Shown: piece after piece, positions 23,006 to 35,581 of the stretch | How the letters are laid out: each line of letters opens with the position of its first letter | Numbering within the stretch: the first letter of the stretch is position 1 | DNA from: Phylloscopus collybita | Taxonomy: Eukaryota > Chordata > Aves > Passeriformes > Phylloscopidae | Direction of reading: 5' to 3' | Length of the DNA stretch: 64,000 bases | Assembly: GCA_027886175.1 (NCBI GenBank) | Contig: JAJNNQ010000156.1 | Span: forward strand, 434,001 to 498,000 | The notes under the pieces: generated by a model | Seen by the model: only the letters and a program-made list of their open reading frames with translations | What the model was told of the DNA's origin: nothing | Databases searched by the model: none | Program-made: the position numbers and the translations under genes

Positions 23006-26000
23006 GGAAGTTTTTCTGCCCTTGTATTGCCAAAGGCCTCCTTCAAACTGACATCAGGAACATAGGATGGATAATTTGTCTTTCCATGGAAAAGGGCCAC
23101 CGTTCTTGTCTAATGCTGTCTGCCTGCCAGTGGGCATATGCCTACTAAAGTTCCATACATATGAGGATATCTCCCAAATGGAATTTCCCACCAGATGGAA
23201 GTTTGTCTGCCCTTTTAATGCCAAAGGCCTCCTACAAACTGACATGAGGAGCCTGGGTTGGAGACTTTGGTTTCCCATGGCTATTGGGCAGCGTTCGTGT
23301 GTAATGCTGTCTGCCTGCCGCTGGACTTCTGCCTACTAAAATACCACTAAAATTCCATACAAATGGCGATATCTCCCAGGTCCAATCTACCACCAGATGG
23401 AATTTTTTCTGCCCTTGTAGTTCCAATCGCCTCTTACAGACTGACATCAGGAACGGGGGATGGAGACTTTGGTTTCCCATGGAAATGAGCCACTATTCAT
23501 GTCTAATTCTATCTACCTGCTGCTGGGATTCTGCCTACTAAAATTCCACTTAAATTCCATACAAATGAGAATATCTCCCAGGTGCAATCAAACACCAGAT
23601 GGAAGTTTCTCTGCCCTTGTAGTGCCAAAGGTCTCCTACAAACTGCCATCAGGAACCTATGGTGGAGACTTTGGTTTCCCATGGAAAAGGACCACCGTTC
23701 CTGTCTAATGCTCTTTGCCTGGCACTGTGTTTATGACTGCTGAAGTTCCATAAAAATGAGGATATCTCCCAGGTGTAATCTACCACCGGGTGGAAGTTTG
23801 TCTGCCCCCGTAGTGCCAAAGGCCTCCTACAAACTGACATCAAGAAGCTGGGGTGGAGACTTTGGTTTCCCATGGAAAAGGTCCATTGTTTGTGTCTAAT
23901 GCTGTCTGCCTGCCACTGGGCTTCTGCCTGCTGAAATTCCATACAAATGAGGATATCTCCTCGATGCAATCAACCACCAGATGGAACTTTGTCTGCTCTT
24001 GTAGTGCCAAAGGCCTCCTACAAACTCACACCAGGACCCTGGAGTGGAGACTTTGGTTTCCCATGGAAATGGGCCAGCGTTCGTGCCTAATGACTTGTGC
24101 ATGCCACTAGGCTTCTGCCTATTAAAATCCCACTAAAATTCCATACAAATGAGGATGTCTCCCAGGTGCAATCTACCACCAGATGGAAGTTTGTCTGCCC
24201 CTGTAGAGCCAAAGGCTTCCTACAAATTGACATCAGGAACCTGGGGCGGACACTTTGGTTTCCCATGGAAAAGGGCCACCGTTCGTGTCTAATGCTGTCT
24301 GCCTGCCACTGGGCTTATGGCTACTAAAATTACATACAAATGAGGATATCTCCCAGATGCAATATGCCACCAGTTGGAAGTTTGCCTCCTCTTGTAGTGC
24401 CAGAGGCCTCCTAGAAAATGACATCAGGAACCTGGGGTGGAGACTTTGGTTTCCCATGGAAATGGGCCACTATTCATGTCTAATTCTGTCTGCCTGCCGC
24501 TGGGATTCTGCCTACTAAAATTCCACTTAAATTCCATACAAATGAGAATATCTCCCAGGTGCAATCAAACACCAGATGGAAGTTTCTCTGCCCTTGTGTT
24601 TCCAAAGGTGTCCTACAAACTGCCCTCGGGAACCTAGGGTGGAGACTTTGGTTTCCCTAGGAAAAGGACCACTGTTCCTGTCTAATGCTGTCTGCCTGCC
24701 ACTGTGGTTATGACTGCTGAAGTTCCATAAAAATGAGGATATCTCCCAGGTGCAATCTACCACCAGGTGGAAGTTTGTCTGCCCTCGTAGTGCCAAATGC
24801 CTCCTAAAAACTGACATCAGGAACGTGGGGTGGAGACTGTGGTTTCCCATAGAAATGGGCCACCGTTTGTGTCTAATGCTGTCTGCCAGCCACTAGGCTT
24901 ATGCCTACTAAAATTCCACTAAAATTCTATAGAAATGAGGATATCTCCCAGGTACAATCTACAACCAGATGGAAGTTTCTCTGCCCTTGTAGTGCCAAAG
25001 GCCTCCTAAAAACTGACATCAGGAACGTGGGGTGGAGACATTGGTTTCCCATGGAAAAGGGGCACCGTTCGTTTCTAATGCTGTCTGCCTGCCACTGGGG
25101 TTATGCCTGCAGAAATTCCTCACAAATGAGGATATCTCCCACATGGAATCTACCACCAGTTGGAAGTTTGTCTGCGCTTGTAGTACCAAAGGCCTCGTCC
25201 AAACTGATATCAGGCATGTGGGATGGAGACTTTGGTTTCCCCGGGAAATGGGCCACCGTTCGTGTCTAATGCTGTCTGCCTGGCACTGTGGTTATGCCTA
25301 CTAAAATTCCACTAAAATTCTATTCAAATGAGCATATCTCCCAGGTGCAATCTACCACCAGATGGAAGTTCATCTGCCCTTGAAGGTCCAAAGGCCTCCT
25401 ACAAACTGACATCAGCAACGTGAGGTGGAGACTTTGGTTTCCCATGGAAAAGGTCCATTGTTCGTGTCTAATGATGTGTGTCTGCCACTAGGCTTCTGCC
25501 TATTAAAATCCCACTAAATTTCCATGCAAATGAGGATGTCTCCCGGGTGCAATCTACCACAAGATGGAAGTTCCTCTGCCCCTGTAGAGCCAAAGGCTTC
25601 CTACAAATTGACATCAGGAACCTGGGGCGGACACTTTGGTTTCCCATGGAAAAGGGCCACCGTTCGTGTCTAATGTTGTCTGCCTGCCACTGGGCTTATG
25701 GGTACATACAAATGAGGATGTCTCCCAGGTGCAATCTACCACCAGATGGAAGTTTGTCTGGCCCTGTAGAGCCAAAGGCTTCCTACAAACTGACATCAGG
25801 AACGTGCGGTGGAGACTTTCTTTTCCCATGGAAATGGGCCACGGTTTGTGTTTAATGCTATGTGCCTGCCACTGGGCTTATGCCTAGTAAAATCCCATAC
25901 AAATGAGGATATCTCCCAGATGGAGTCTACCACCAGTTGAAAGTTTGTCTGCCCTTCTAATGCCAACGGCCTCATACAAACTGACATCAGGAATCTGGAG

Positions 26001-28408
26001 AGGACGCATTGGTTTCCCATGGAAAAGGGCCACCTTTGTTGTTCAATGCTGTCTGCCTGCCAGTGGACATATGCCGACTAAAATTCCCTACAAATGAGGA
26101 TATCTCCCAAATGCAATTTCCCACCAGATGGAAGTTTGTCTGCCCTTTTAATGCCAAAGGCCTCCTAGAAACTGACATCAGGAGGCTGGGTTGGAGAGTT
26201 TGTTTTCCCATGGAAAAGGGCCACCGTACGTGTCTAAGTCTCTCTGCCTGCCACTGGGCTTCTACCTGCTGAAATTCCATACAAATGAGGATATCTCCCC
26301 GATGTAATCAGCCACCAGACGGAAGTTTGTTTGCCCTTGTACTGCCAAAGGCCTCCTAAAACCTGACATCAGGAACGTGGCCTGGAGATTTTTGGCTGCC
26401 CATGGGAAAAGGGCCACCGTTCATGTCTAATGGTATCTGCCTGCCACTGGGCTTCTACCTGCTGAAATTCCATACAAATGAGGATATCTCCACGATGCAA
26501 TCAACCACCAGACGGAAGTTTGTCTGCCCTTGTCGTTCCAAAGACCTTCTAGAAACGGACATCAGGAACGTGGGGTGGAGACTTTGGTTTCCCATAGAAA
26601 TGGGCCATTGTTCGTGTTTAATGCTGTCTGCCTGCCACTGGGCTTCTTCCTACTAAAATTGCACTAAAATTCAATAGAAATGAGGATATCTATCAGGTGT
26701 AATCTACCACCAGATGGAAGTTTCTCTGCCCTTATATTGGAAAACGCCTCCTACAAAGTGACATTTGCAACATGGGCTGGAGGTTTTGGTTTCCCACGGA
26801 AAAGGGCCACTGTTCGTGTCTAAGGCTGTCTGCCTGTCACTGGGGTTATGCCTGCTGAAATTCCTCACAAATGAGGATATATCCCAGATGCAATATGCCA
26901 CCAGTTGGAAGTTTGTCCCCTCTTGTAGTGCCAGAGGCCTCCTAAAAAAATGACATCAGGAACCTGGGGTGGAGACTTTGGTTTCCCATAGAAATGGGCC
27001 ATTGTTCGTGTTTAATGCTGTCTGCCTGCCACTGGGCTTCTTCCTACTAAAATTGCACTAAAATTCAATAGAAATGAGGATATCTATCAGGTGTAATCTA
27101 CCGCCAGATGGAAGTTTCTCTGCCCTTATATTGGAAAACGCCTCCTACAAAGTGACATTTGCAAGATGGGCTGGAGGTTTTGGTTTCCCATGGAAAAGGG
27201 CCACTGTTCGTGTCTAAGGCTGTCTGCCTGTCACTGGGGTTATGCCTGCTGAAATTCCTCACAAATGAGGATATATCCCGGATGCAATATGCCACCAGTT
27301 GGAAGTTTGTCCCCTCTTGTAGTGCCAGAGGCCTCCTAAAAAAATGACATCAGGAACCTGGGGTGGAGACTTTGGTTTCCCATGGAAATGGGCCACTATT
27401 CATGTCTAATTCTGTCTGCCTGCCGCTGGGATTCTGCCTACTAAAATTCCACTCAAATTCCATACAAATGAGGATATCTCCCAGGTGTAATCTACCACCA
27501 GGTGGAAGTTTGTCTGCCCTCATAGTGCCAAAGGCCTCCTAAGAACTGACATCAGGAACGTGGGGTGGAGACTTTGGTTTCCCAAGGAAATGGGCCACCG
27601 TTTGTGTCTAATGCTGTCTGCCAGCCACTGGGCTTATGCCTACTAAAATTCCACTAAAATTCTATATAAATGAGGATATCTCTCAGGTGCAATCTACAAC
27701 CAGATGGAAGTTTCTCTGCCCTTGTAGTGCCAAAGCCCTCCTAAAAACTGACATCAGGAACGTGGGGTGGAGACTCTTCTTTTCCCATGGAAATGGGCCA
27801 CCGTTTGTGTCTAATGCTATGTGCCTGCTACTGGGCTTCTTCCTACTAAAATTCCACTAAAATTCCATGGAAATTAGGATATCTCCCAGGTGCAATCTAC
27901 CATCAGATGGAAGTTTTTCTGCCCTTGTAGCTCCAAACGTTTCTTACAAACTGACATCAGGAACGTGGGGTGGAGACTTTGGTTTCCCATGGGAAAGGGG
28001 CACCGTTCGTGTCTAATGCTGTCTGCCTGCCACTGGGCTTCTGTCTGCTGAAATTCCATACAAATGAGGATATCTCCTCGATGCAATCAACCATCAGATG
28101 GAACTTTGTCTGCCCTTTTAGTGCCAAAGGCCTCTTACAAACTGACATCAGGACCGTGGGGTGGAGACTTTGGTTTCCCATGGAAATGGGCCAGCGTTCG
28201 TGTCTAATGCTGTGTGCCTGCCACTAGGCTTCTGCCTATTAAAATCCCACTAAAATTCCATACAAATGAGGATGTCTCCCAGGTGCAATCTACTACCACA
28301 TGGAAGTTTGTCTGCCCTGTAGTGCCAAAGGCTTCCTACAAATTGATATCAGGAACCTGGGGTGGAGACTTTGGTTTCCCATGGAAAAGGGCCACCGTTA
28401 GTGTCTAA
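23006..28408 (-). repeat. Reverse-oriented satellite, inverted copy of about 1-4,800
   Basis: Variant order mirrors the left end of the window. Paired positions sum to 27,818 for 3,361-4,764 versus 23,054-24,457, and to 28,408 at the outer end (227 versus 28,181). The 590-bp drift is three monomers gained on this side, in part the dimer duplication at 26,572-27,359. The small protein-like translations of paired monomers are nearly identical, so the two copies are closely related. Confidence 0.9.
26572..27359 (-). repeat. 394-bp dimer duplicated in tandem
   Basis: The block starting 'ggggtggagactttggtttc' at 26,572 is repeated from 26,966 with few differences (one is 'cccacgg' versus 'cccatgg'). 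Offset 394 bp corresponds to one short plus one long monomer. The left-hand inverted partner near 700-1,230 has only one such dimer, so this duplication followed the inversion. Confidence 0.85.
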
Positions 28409-30170
28409 TGCTGTCTGCCTGCCACTGGGCTTATGGCTACTAAAATTACATACAAATGAGGATATCTCCCAGATGCAATATGCCACCAGTTGGAAGTTTG
28501 TCTCCTCTTGTAGTGCCAGAGGCCTCCTAGAAAATGACATCAGGAACCTGGGGTGGAGACTTTGGTTTCCCATGGAAATGGGCCACTATTCATGTCTAAT
28601 TCTGTCTGCCTGCCGCTGGGCTTATGCCTACTAAAATTCCACTACAATTCCATACAAATGAGAATATCTGCCAGGTGCAATCAAACACCAGATGGACCTT
28701 TCTCTGCCCTTGTGTTTACAAAGGCCTCCTACAAACTGCCATCAGGAACCTAGGGTGGAGACTTTGGTTTCCCATGGAAAAGGACCACCGTTCCTGTCTA
28801 ATGCTGTCTGCCTGGCACTGAGGTTATGACTGCTGAAGTTCCATACAAATGAGGATATTTCCCAGGTGCAATCTACCACCAGATGGAAGTTTGTCTGCCT
28901 TCGTAGTGCCAAAGGCCTCCTCCAAACTGACACCAGGAACCTGGAGTGGAGACTTTGGTTTCCCATGGAAATGGGCCAGCGTTCGTGTCTAATGATGTGT
29001 TCCTGCCACTAGGCTTCTGCCTATTAAAATACCACTAAAATTCATTACAAATGAGGATGTCTCCCAGGTGCAATCTACCACCAGATAGAAGTTTGTCTGC
29101 CCCTGTAGAGCCAAAGGCTTCCTACAAATTGACATCAGGAACCTGGGGCGGAGACTTTGGTTTCCCATGGAAAAGGGCCACCGTTCGTATCTTATGCTGT
29201 CTGCCTGCTACTGGGCTTATGGCTACTAAAATTACATACAAATGAGGATATCTCCCAGATGCAATATGCCACCAGTTGGAAGTTAGTCTCCTCTTGTAGT
29301 GCTAGAGGCCTCCTAAAAAATGACATCAGGAACCTGGGGTAGAGACTTTGGTTTCCCATGGAAATGGGCCACTATTCATGTCTAATTCTGCCTGCCTGCC
29401 GCTGGGATTCTGCCTACTAAAATTCCTCTAAAATTCCATACAAATGAGAATATCTCCCAGGTGCAATCTACCACCAGATGGAAGTTTGTCTGCCCATGGT
29501 GAGCCAAAGGCTTCCTACAAATTGACATCAGGAACCTAGGGCGGAGACTTTGGTTTCCCATGGAAAAGGACCACCGTTCGTTTCTAATGCTGTCCGCCTG
29601 CCACTGTGGTTATGACTGCTGAAGTTCCATACAAATGAGGATATCTCCCAGGTGCAATCTACAACCACGTGGACGTTTGTCTGCCCTCGTAGTGCCAAAG
29701 GCCTCCTAAAAACTGACATCAGGAACGTGGGGTGGAGACTTTGGTTTCCCAAGGAAATGGGCCACCGTTTGTGTCTAATGCCGTCTGCCAGCCACTGGGC
29801 TTATGCCTACTAAAATTCCACTAAAATTCTATATAAATGAGGATATCTCCCAGGTGCAATCTACAACCACGTGGACGTTTGTCTGCCCTCGTAGTGCCAA
29901 AGGCCTCCTAAAAACTGACATCAGGACCGTGGGGTGGAGACTTTGTTTTCCCATGGAAATGGGCCACCGTTTATGTGTAATGCTATGTGCCTGCCACTGG
30001 GCTTATGCCTAGTAAAATTCCATACAAATGAGGATATCTCCCAGATGGAGTCTACCACCAGTTGAAAGTTTGTCTGCCTTTGTAATGCCAACGGCCTCCT
30101 ACAAACTGACATCAGGAATCTGGAGAGAACGCTTTGGTTTCTATTGGAAAAGGGCCACCCTTTGTGTTTA
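28214..30170 (-). repeat. Reverse-oriented satellite, first copy of a 3,526-bp tandem segment
   Basis: Monomers at 28,362-30,110 recur at 31,888-33,640 with a constant offset of 3,526 bp (for example 28,742 to 32,268 and 29,803 to 33,329). The offset fits 18 monomers, ten short and eight long. The part 29,140-30,170 is also the inverted partner of 11,970-13,000. Confidence 0.85.
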
Positions 30171-31738
30171 ATGCTGTCTCCTTGCCACTGGGTTTATGAC
30201 TACTGAAACTACATACACATGAGGATATCTCCCAGATGCAATATGCCACCAGGCGGAAGTTTGTCTGCCCTTGTAGTGCCACAGGCCTCCTAAAAACTGA
30301 CATCAGGAACGTGGGGTGGAGACATTGGTTTCCCATGGAAAAGGGGCACCGTTCGTTTCTAATGCTGTCTGCCTGCCACTGGGTTTCTTCCTACTAAAAT
30401 TCCACTAAAATTCTATAGAAATGAGGATATCTCCCAGGTGCAATCTACAACCAGATGGAAGTTTCTCTGCCCTTATATTGGAAAACGCCTCCTACAATGA
30501 GACATCAGCAACGTGGGGTGGAGATTTTGGTTTCCCATGGAAAAGGGCCACTGTTCGTGTCCAATGCTGTCTGCGTGCCACTTGGCTTCTGCCTTCTGAA
30601 ATCCCATACAAATGAGCATATCTCCCCGATGCAATCAACCACCAGATGGAAGTTTTTCTGCCCTTGTATTGCCAAAGGCCTCCTTCAAACTGACATCAGG
30701 AACATAGGATGGATAATTTGTCTTTCCATGGAAAAGGGCCACCGTTCTTGTCTAATGCTGTCTGCCTGCCAGTGGGCATATGCCTACTAAAGTTCCATAC
30801 ATATGAGGATATCTCCCAAATGGAATTTCCCACCAGATGGAAGTTTGTCTGCCCTTTTAATGCCAAAGGCCTCCTACAAACTGACATGAGGAGCGGGGGT
30901 TGGAGACTTTGGTTTCCCATGGATATTGGGCAGCGTTCGTGTGTAATGCTGTCTGCCTGCCGCTGGACTTCTGCCTACTAAAATACCACTAAAATTCCAT
31001 ACAAATGGCGATATCTCCCAGGTCCAATCTACCACCAGATGGAATTTTTTCTGCCCTTGTAGTTCCAATCGCCTCTTACAGACTGACATCAGGAACGGGG
31101 GATGGAGACTTTGGTTTCCCATGGAAATGAGCCACTATTCATGTCTAATTCTATCTACCTGCTGCTGGGATTCTGCCTACTAAAATTCCACTAAAATTCC
31201 ATACAAATGAGTATATCTCCCAGCTACAACCTAACACCAGATGGAAGTTTCTCTGCCCTTGTAGTGCCAAAGGCCTCCTACAAACTGCCATCAGGAACCT
31301 ATGGTGGAGACTTTGGTTTCCCATGGAAAAGGACCACCGTTCCTGTCTAATGCTCTTTGCCTGGCACTGTGTTTATGACTGCTGAAGTTCCATAAAAATG
31401 AGGATATCTCCCAGGTGTAATCTACCACCGGGTGGAAGTTTGTCTGCCTCCGTAGTGCCAAAGGTCTCCTACAAACTGACATCAAGAAGCTGGGGTGGAG
31501 ACTTTGGTTTCCCATGGAAAATGTCCATTGTTTGTGTCTAATGCTGTCTGCCTGCCACTGGGCTTCTGCCTGCTGAAATTCCATACAAATGAGGATATCT
31601 CCTCGATGCAATCAACCACCAGATGGAACTTTGTCTGCTCTTGTAGTGCCAAAGGCCTCCTACAAACTCACACCAGGACCCTGGAGTGGAGACTTTGGTT
31701 TCCCATGGAAATGGGCCAGCGTTCGTGCCTAATGACTT
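30171..31738 (-). repeat. Reverse-oriented partial higher-order unit, inverted copy of about 10,400-11,800
   Basis: Positions pair with the left array with sums of exactly 42,140 (10,529 with 31,611; 11,018 with 31,122; 11,350 with 30,790). This marks it as an inverted copy of higher-order unit 4 and its right flank. Confidence 0.88.
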
Positions 31739-34700
31739 GTGCATGCCACTAGGCTTCTGCCTATTAAAATCCCACTAAAATTCCATACAAATGAGGATGT
31801 CTCCCAGGTGCAATCTACCACCAGATGGAAGTTTGTCTGCCCCTGTAGAGCCAAAGGCTTCCTACAAATTGACATCAGCAACCTGGGGTGGAGACTTTGG
31901 TTTCCCATGGAAATGGGCCACTATTCATGTCTAATGCTGTCTGCCTGCCACTGGGCTTATGGCTACTAAAATTCCATACAAATGAGGATATCTCCCAGAT
32001 GCAATATTCCACCAGTTGGAAGTTTGTCTCCTCTTGTAGTGCCAGAGGCCTCCTAGAAAATGACATCAGGAACCTGGGGTGGAGACTTTGGTTTCCCATG
32101 GAAATGGGCCACTATTCATGTCTAATTCTGTCTGCCTGCCGCTGGGCTTATGCCTACTAAAATTCCACTACAATTCCATACAAATGAGAATATCTGCCAG
32201 GTGCAAACAAACACCAGATGGACCTTTCTCTGCCCTTGTGTTTCCAAAGGCCTCCTACAAACTGCCATCAGGAACCTAGGGTGGAGACTTTGGTTTCCCA
32301 TGGAAAAGGACCACCGTTCCTGACTAATGCTGTCTGCCTGGCACTGAGGTTATGACTGCTGAAGTTCCATACAAATGAGGATATTTCCCAGGTGCAATCT
32401 ACCACCAGATGGAAGTTTGTCTGCCTTCGTAGTGCCAAAGGCCTCCTCCAAACTGACACCAGGAACCTGGAGTGGAGACTTTGGTTTCCCATGGAAATGG
32501 GCCAGCGTTCGTGTCTAATGATGTGTTCCTGCCACTAGGCTTCTGCCTATTAAAATACCACTAAAATTCCTTACAAATGAGGATGTGTCCCAGGTGCAAT
32601 CTACCACCAGATGGAAGTTTGTCTGCCCCTGTAGAGCCAAAGGCTTCCTACAAATTGACATCAGGAACCTGGGGCGGAGACTTTGGTTTCCCATGGAAAA
32701 GGGCCACCGTTCGTATCTTATGCTGTCTGCCTGCTACTGGGCTTTTGGCTACTAAAATTACATACAAATGAGGATATCTCCCAGATGCAATATGCCAGCA
32801 GTTGGAAGTTAGTCTCCTCTTGTAGTTCCAGAGGCCTCCTAAAAAATGACATCAGGAACCTGGGGTAGAGACTTTGGTTTCCCATGGAAATGGGCCACTA
32901 TTCATGTCTAATTCTGCCTGCCTGCCGCTGGGATTCTGCCTACTAAAATTCCTCTAAAATTCCATACATATTAGAATATCTCCCAGGTGTAATCTACCAC
33001 CAGATGGAAGTTTGTCTGCCCATGGTGAGCCAAAGGCTTCCTACAAATTGACATCAGGAACCTAGGGCGGAGACTTTGGTTTCCCATGGAAAAGGACCAC
33101 CGTTCGTTTCTAATGCTGTCCGCCTGCCACTGTGGTTATGACTGCTGAAGTTCCATACAAACGAGGATATCTCCCAGGTGCAATCTACAACCACGTGGAC
33201 GTTTGTCTGCCCTCGTAGTGCCAAAGGCCTCCTAAAAACTGACATCAGGAACGTGGGGTGGAGACTTTGGTTTCCCAAGGAAATGGGCCACCGTTTGTGT
33301 CTAATGCTGTCTGCCAGCCACTGGGCTTATGCCTACTAAAATTCCACTAAAGTTCTATACAAATGAGGATATCTCCCAGGTGCAATCTACAACCACGTGG
33401 ACGTTTGTCTGCCCTCGTAGTGCCAAAGGCCTCCTAAAAACTGACATCAGGAATGTGGGGTGGAGACTTTCTTTTCCCATGGAAATGGGCCACCGTTTGT
33501 GTCTAATGCTATGTGCCTGCCACTGGGCTTATGCCTAGTAAAATCCCATACAAATGAGGATATCTCCCAGATGGAGTCTACCACCAGTTGAAAGTTTTTT
33601 CTGCCCTTGTAATGCCAACGGCCTCCTACAAACTGACATCAGGGATCTGGAGAGGACGCTTTGGTTTCCCATGGAAAAGGGCCACCCTTGGTGTTTAATG
33701 CTGTCTTCCTGCCCGTGGGCATATACCTACTAAAATTCCCTACAAATGAGGATATATCCGAAATGCAATTTCCCACCAGATGGAAGTTTGTCTGCCCTTT
33801 TAATGCCAAAGGCCTCTGACAACCTGACATCAGGAATGTGGGATGGAGACTTTGGTTTCCTTAGGAAACGGGCCACTGTTCCTGTCTAAATCTCTCTGCC
33901 TTCCGCTGGGATTCTGCCTACTAAAATTCCACTAAAATTCCATAGAAATGAGGATATCTCCCAGGTGCAATCTACAACCAGATGGAAGTTTCTCCTCCCT
34001 TATATTGGAAAACGCCTCCTACAAAGTGACATTTGCAACATGGGGTGGAGATTTTGGTTTCCCATGGAAAAGGGCCACTGTTTGTGTCTAATGCTGTCTG
34101 CCTGCCAGGGGGCATATGCCTACTAAAATTCCATACAAATGAGGATATCTCCCAAACGCAATTTCCCACCAGATGGAAGTTTGTCTACCCTTTTAATGCC
34201 AAAGACCTCCTAAAAACTGACATCAGGAGCCTGGGTTGGAGACTTTGGTTTCCCATGGAAATGGGCCACCGTTCGTGTCTAATTCTGTTTTCCTGCCACT
34301 GGGGTTCTGCCTGCTGAAATTCCTCACAAATGAGGATATCTCCCTGATGCAATCAGCCACCAGACGGAAGTTTGTCTGCCCTTGTAGTGCCAAAGGCCTC
34401 TTACAAACTGACATCAGGAACAGGGAATGGAGACTTGGGTTTCCCATGGAAAAGGTACACTCTTCGTGTCTAATGCTGTCTGCCTGCCACTGGGCTTCTG
34501 TCTGCTGAAATTCCATACAAATGAGGATATCTCCTCGATGCAATCAACCACCAGACGGAACTTTGTCTGCCCTTGTAGTGCCAAAGTCCTCCTACAAACT
34601 GACATCAGGAACCTGGAGTGGAGACTTTGGTTTCCCATGGAAATGGGCCAGCGTTCGTGTCTAATTATATGTGCCTGCCACTAGGCTTCTGCCTATTAAT

Positions 34701-34819
34701 TTTCCACTTAAATTCCATACAAATGAGGATGTCTTCCAGGTGCAATCTACCACCAGATAGAAGTTTGACTGCCCTTGTAATGACAACGGCCTTTTACAAA
34801 CTGAAATCTGGAATCTGGA
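31739..34819 (-). repeat. Reverse-oriented satellite including second copy of the 3,526-bp segment
   Basis: 31,739-33,690 repeats 28,214-30,170. The remaining monomers to 34,819 are more heterogeneous. The array is interrupted by the provirus within the block 'ggaatctggagaggacgc'. Confidence 0.88.
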
Positions 34820-34825
34820 GAGGAC
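34820..34825. repeat. Target-site duplication of provirus, left copy (GAGGAC)
   Basis: Undisturbed satellite monomers read 'aatctggagaggacgctttgg'. Here the block stops after GAGGAC and the element starts with TGTTGCAG. GAGGAC recurs at 38,563-38,568, followed by 'gctttggtttccc'. Confidence 0.88.
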
Positions 34826-35003
34826 TGTTGCAGTGCGTGCCTGCTCTGGCCTGGCTCAGTGTCTAGCCTGGCCTCCCCGGCAGCTCTCGGCACGCCCCAA
34901 CCAGTCACTTTGTGGGGGTTCGTGTCTTGTCACTGGATAACGCTGTCAAGGCCGGATTGAAGAAAGAAGGGACTCTCTCTTGAATTTTCTAGGGAACAGA
35001 GGC

Positions 35004-35009
35004 TTTATT
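35004..35009 (-). promoter_or_regulatory. LTR polyadenylation signal AATAAA
   Basis: Minus-strand AATAAAGCCTCTGTTCCC, at the expected R-region position downstream of the TATA element. It is followed by a U5-like stretch ending in CTGCAACA. Confidence 0.75.
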
Positions 35010-35103
35010 CGGGGGCGGGGGGAAGGGGGTCAGGATGATCCCCCCAGCCACCCCAGGCTGGTGCCTCTGGAGAGAGAGACCCTGAGCCTGGGGTGGTGGG
35101 CGG

Positions 35104-35110
35104 TTTAATA
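35104..35110 (-). promoter_or_regulatory. LTR TATA box (TATTAAA)
   Basis: Minus-strand TATTAAA about 95 bp upstream of the polyadenylation signal, within a GC-rich context. Candidate core promoter of the LTR. Confidence 0.6.
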
Positions 35111-35541
35111 CTACAATTCTGGGGTGGATTCTAAGTTACAGTTACTAATAAAACAATCTAAATACATCATGCTAAATTAAGTCATTTAGGTTCTAACAAA
35201 TCTAGCACAAGTTTTGGGATGGGCCGAGAACAGTTTTGCAAAATGAATGGCTAGCTCTACTGTACTTCAAAGATAAGAATTAAATGATGGACACGAGGAT
35301 AATTATGCATGACAAAGGAGGTAAGGCAGGGGAGAACTAATAAAAGAAAGATTCTAAGCAGGGGCAAAGCTGTCCTAGAAACTCTTATTGGAACTACAAA
35401 AAGTTACATATTAAAACAAGCAATACATCTTAAGACAAAAGGGCTTTCTTGAATTTTGCAGACTATTCTAAACCTAACAATAAAACTCTTCATGCTGAAT
35501 TTTCAGCTAAGGCCTGCACATATTATTTTTGCAGAGTCATA

Positions 35542-35546
35542 CTTCC

Positions 35547-35580
<34 letters not shown>
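35542..35580 (-). other. Polypurine tract with a 31-base A run
   Basis: Between the env stop and the 3' LTR the minus strand reads 31 A, five G, then AAG. This is the plus-strand primer site of a retrovirus, directly abutting the LTR start. The A run is unusually long and may have expanded by slippage after or during insertion. Confidence 0.8.

Positions 35581-35581
<1 letters not shown>

Larger units (their letters stand above)
34826..35541 (-). repeat. 3' LTR of the provirus (about 716 bp)
   Basis: Runs on the minus strand from TATGACTCTGC at 35,541 (or TGACTC at 35,539) to CTGCAACA at 34,826. It contains TATTAAA at 35,104-35,110 and AATAAA at 35,004-35,009, spaced about 95 bp as in a normal U3-R arrangement. 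The upper limit is set by the repeat shared with the 5' end at 38,484-38,562. Confidence 0.88.

Noticed and set aside
1..34819. Hundreds of open frames of 60-157 codons in the satellite, with recurring peptides such as MGNQSLHP and METLVSHGKG
   Set aside because: They occur once per monomer on both strands, end at the same places, vary with each monomer substitution, and have no start context or family similarity. They are a by-product of 191- and 202-bp periodicity.
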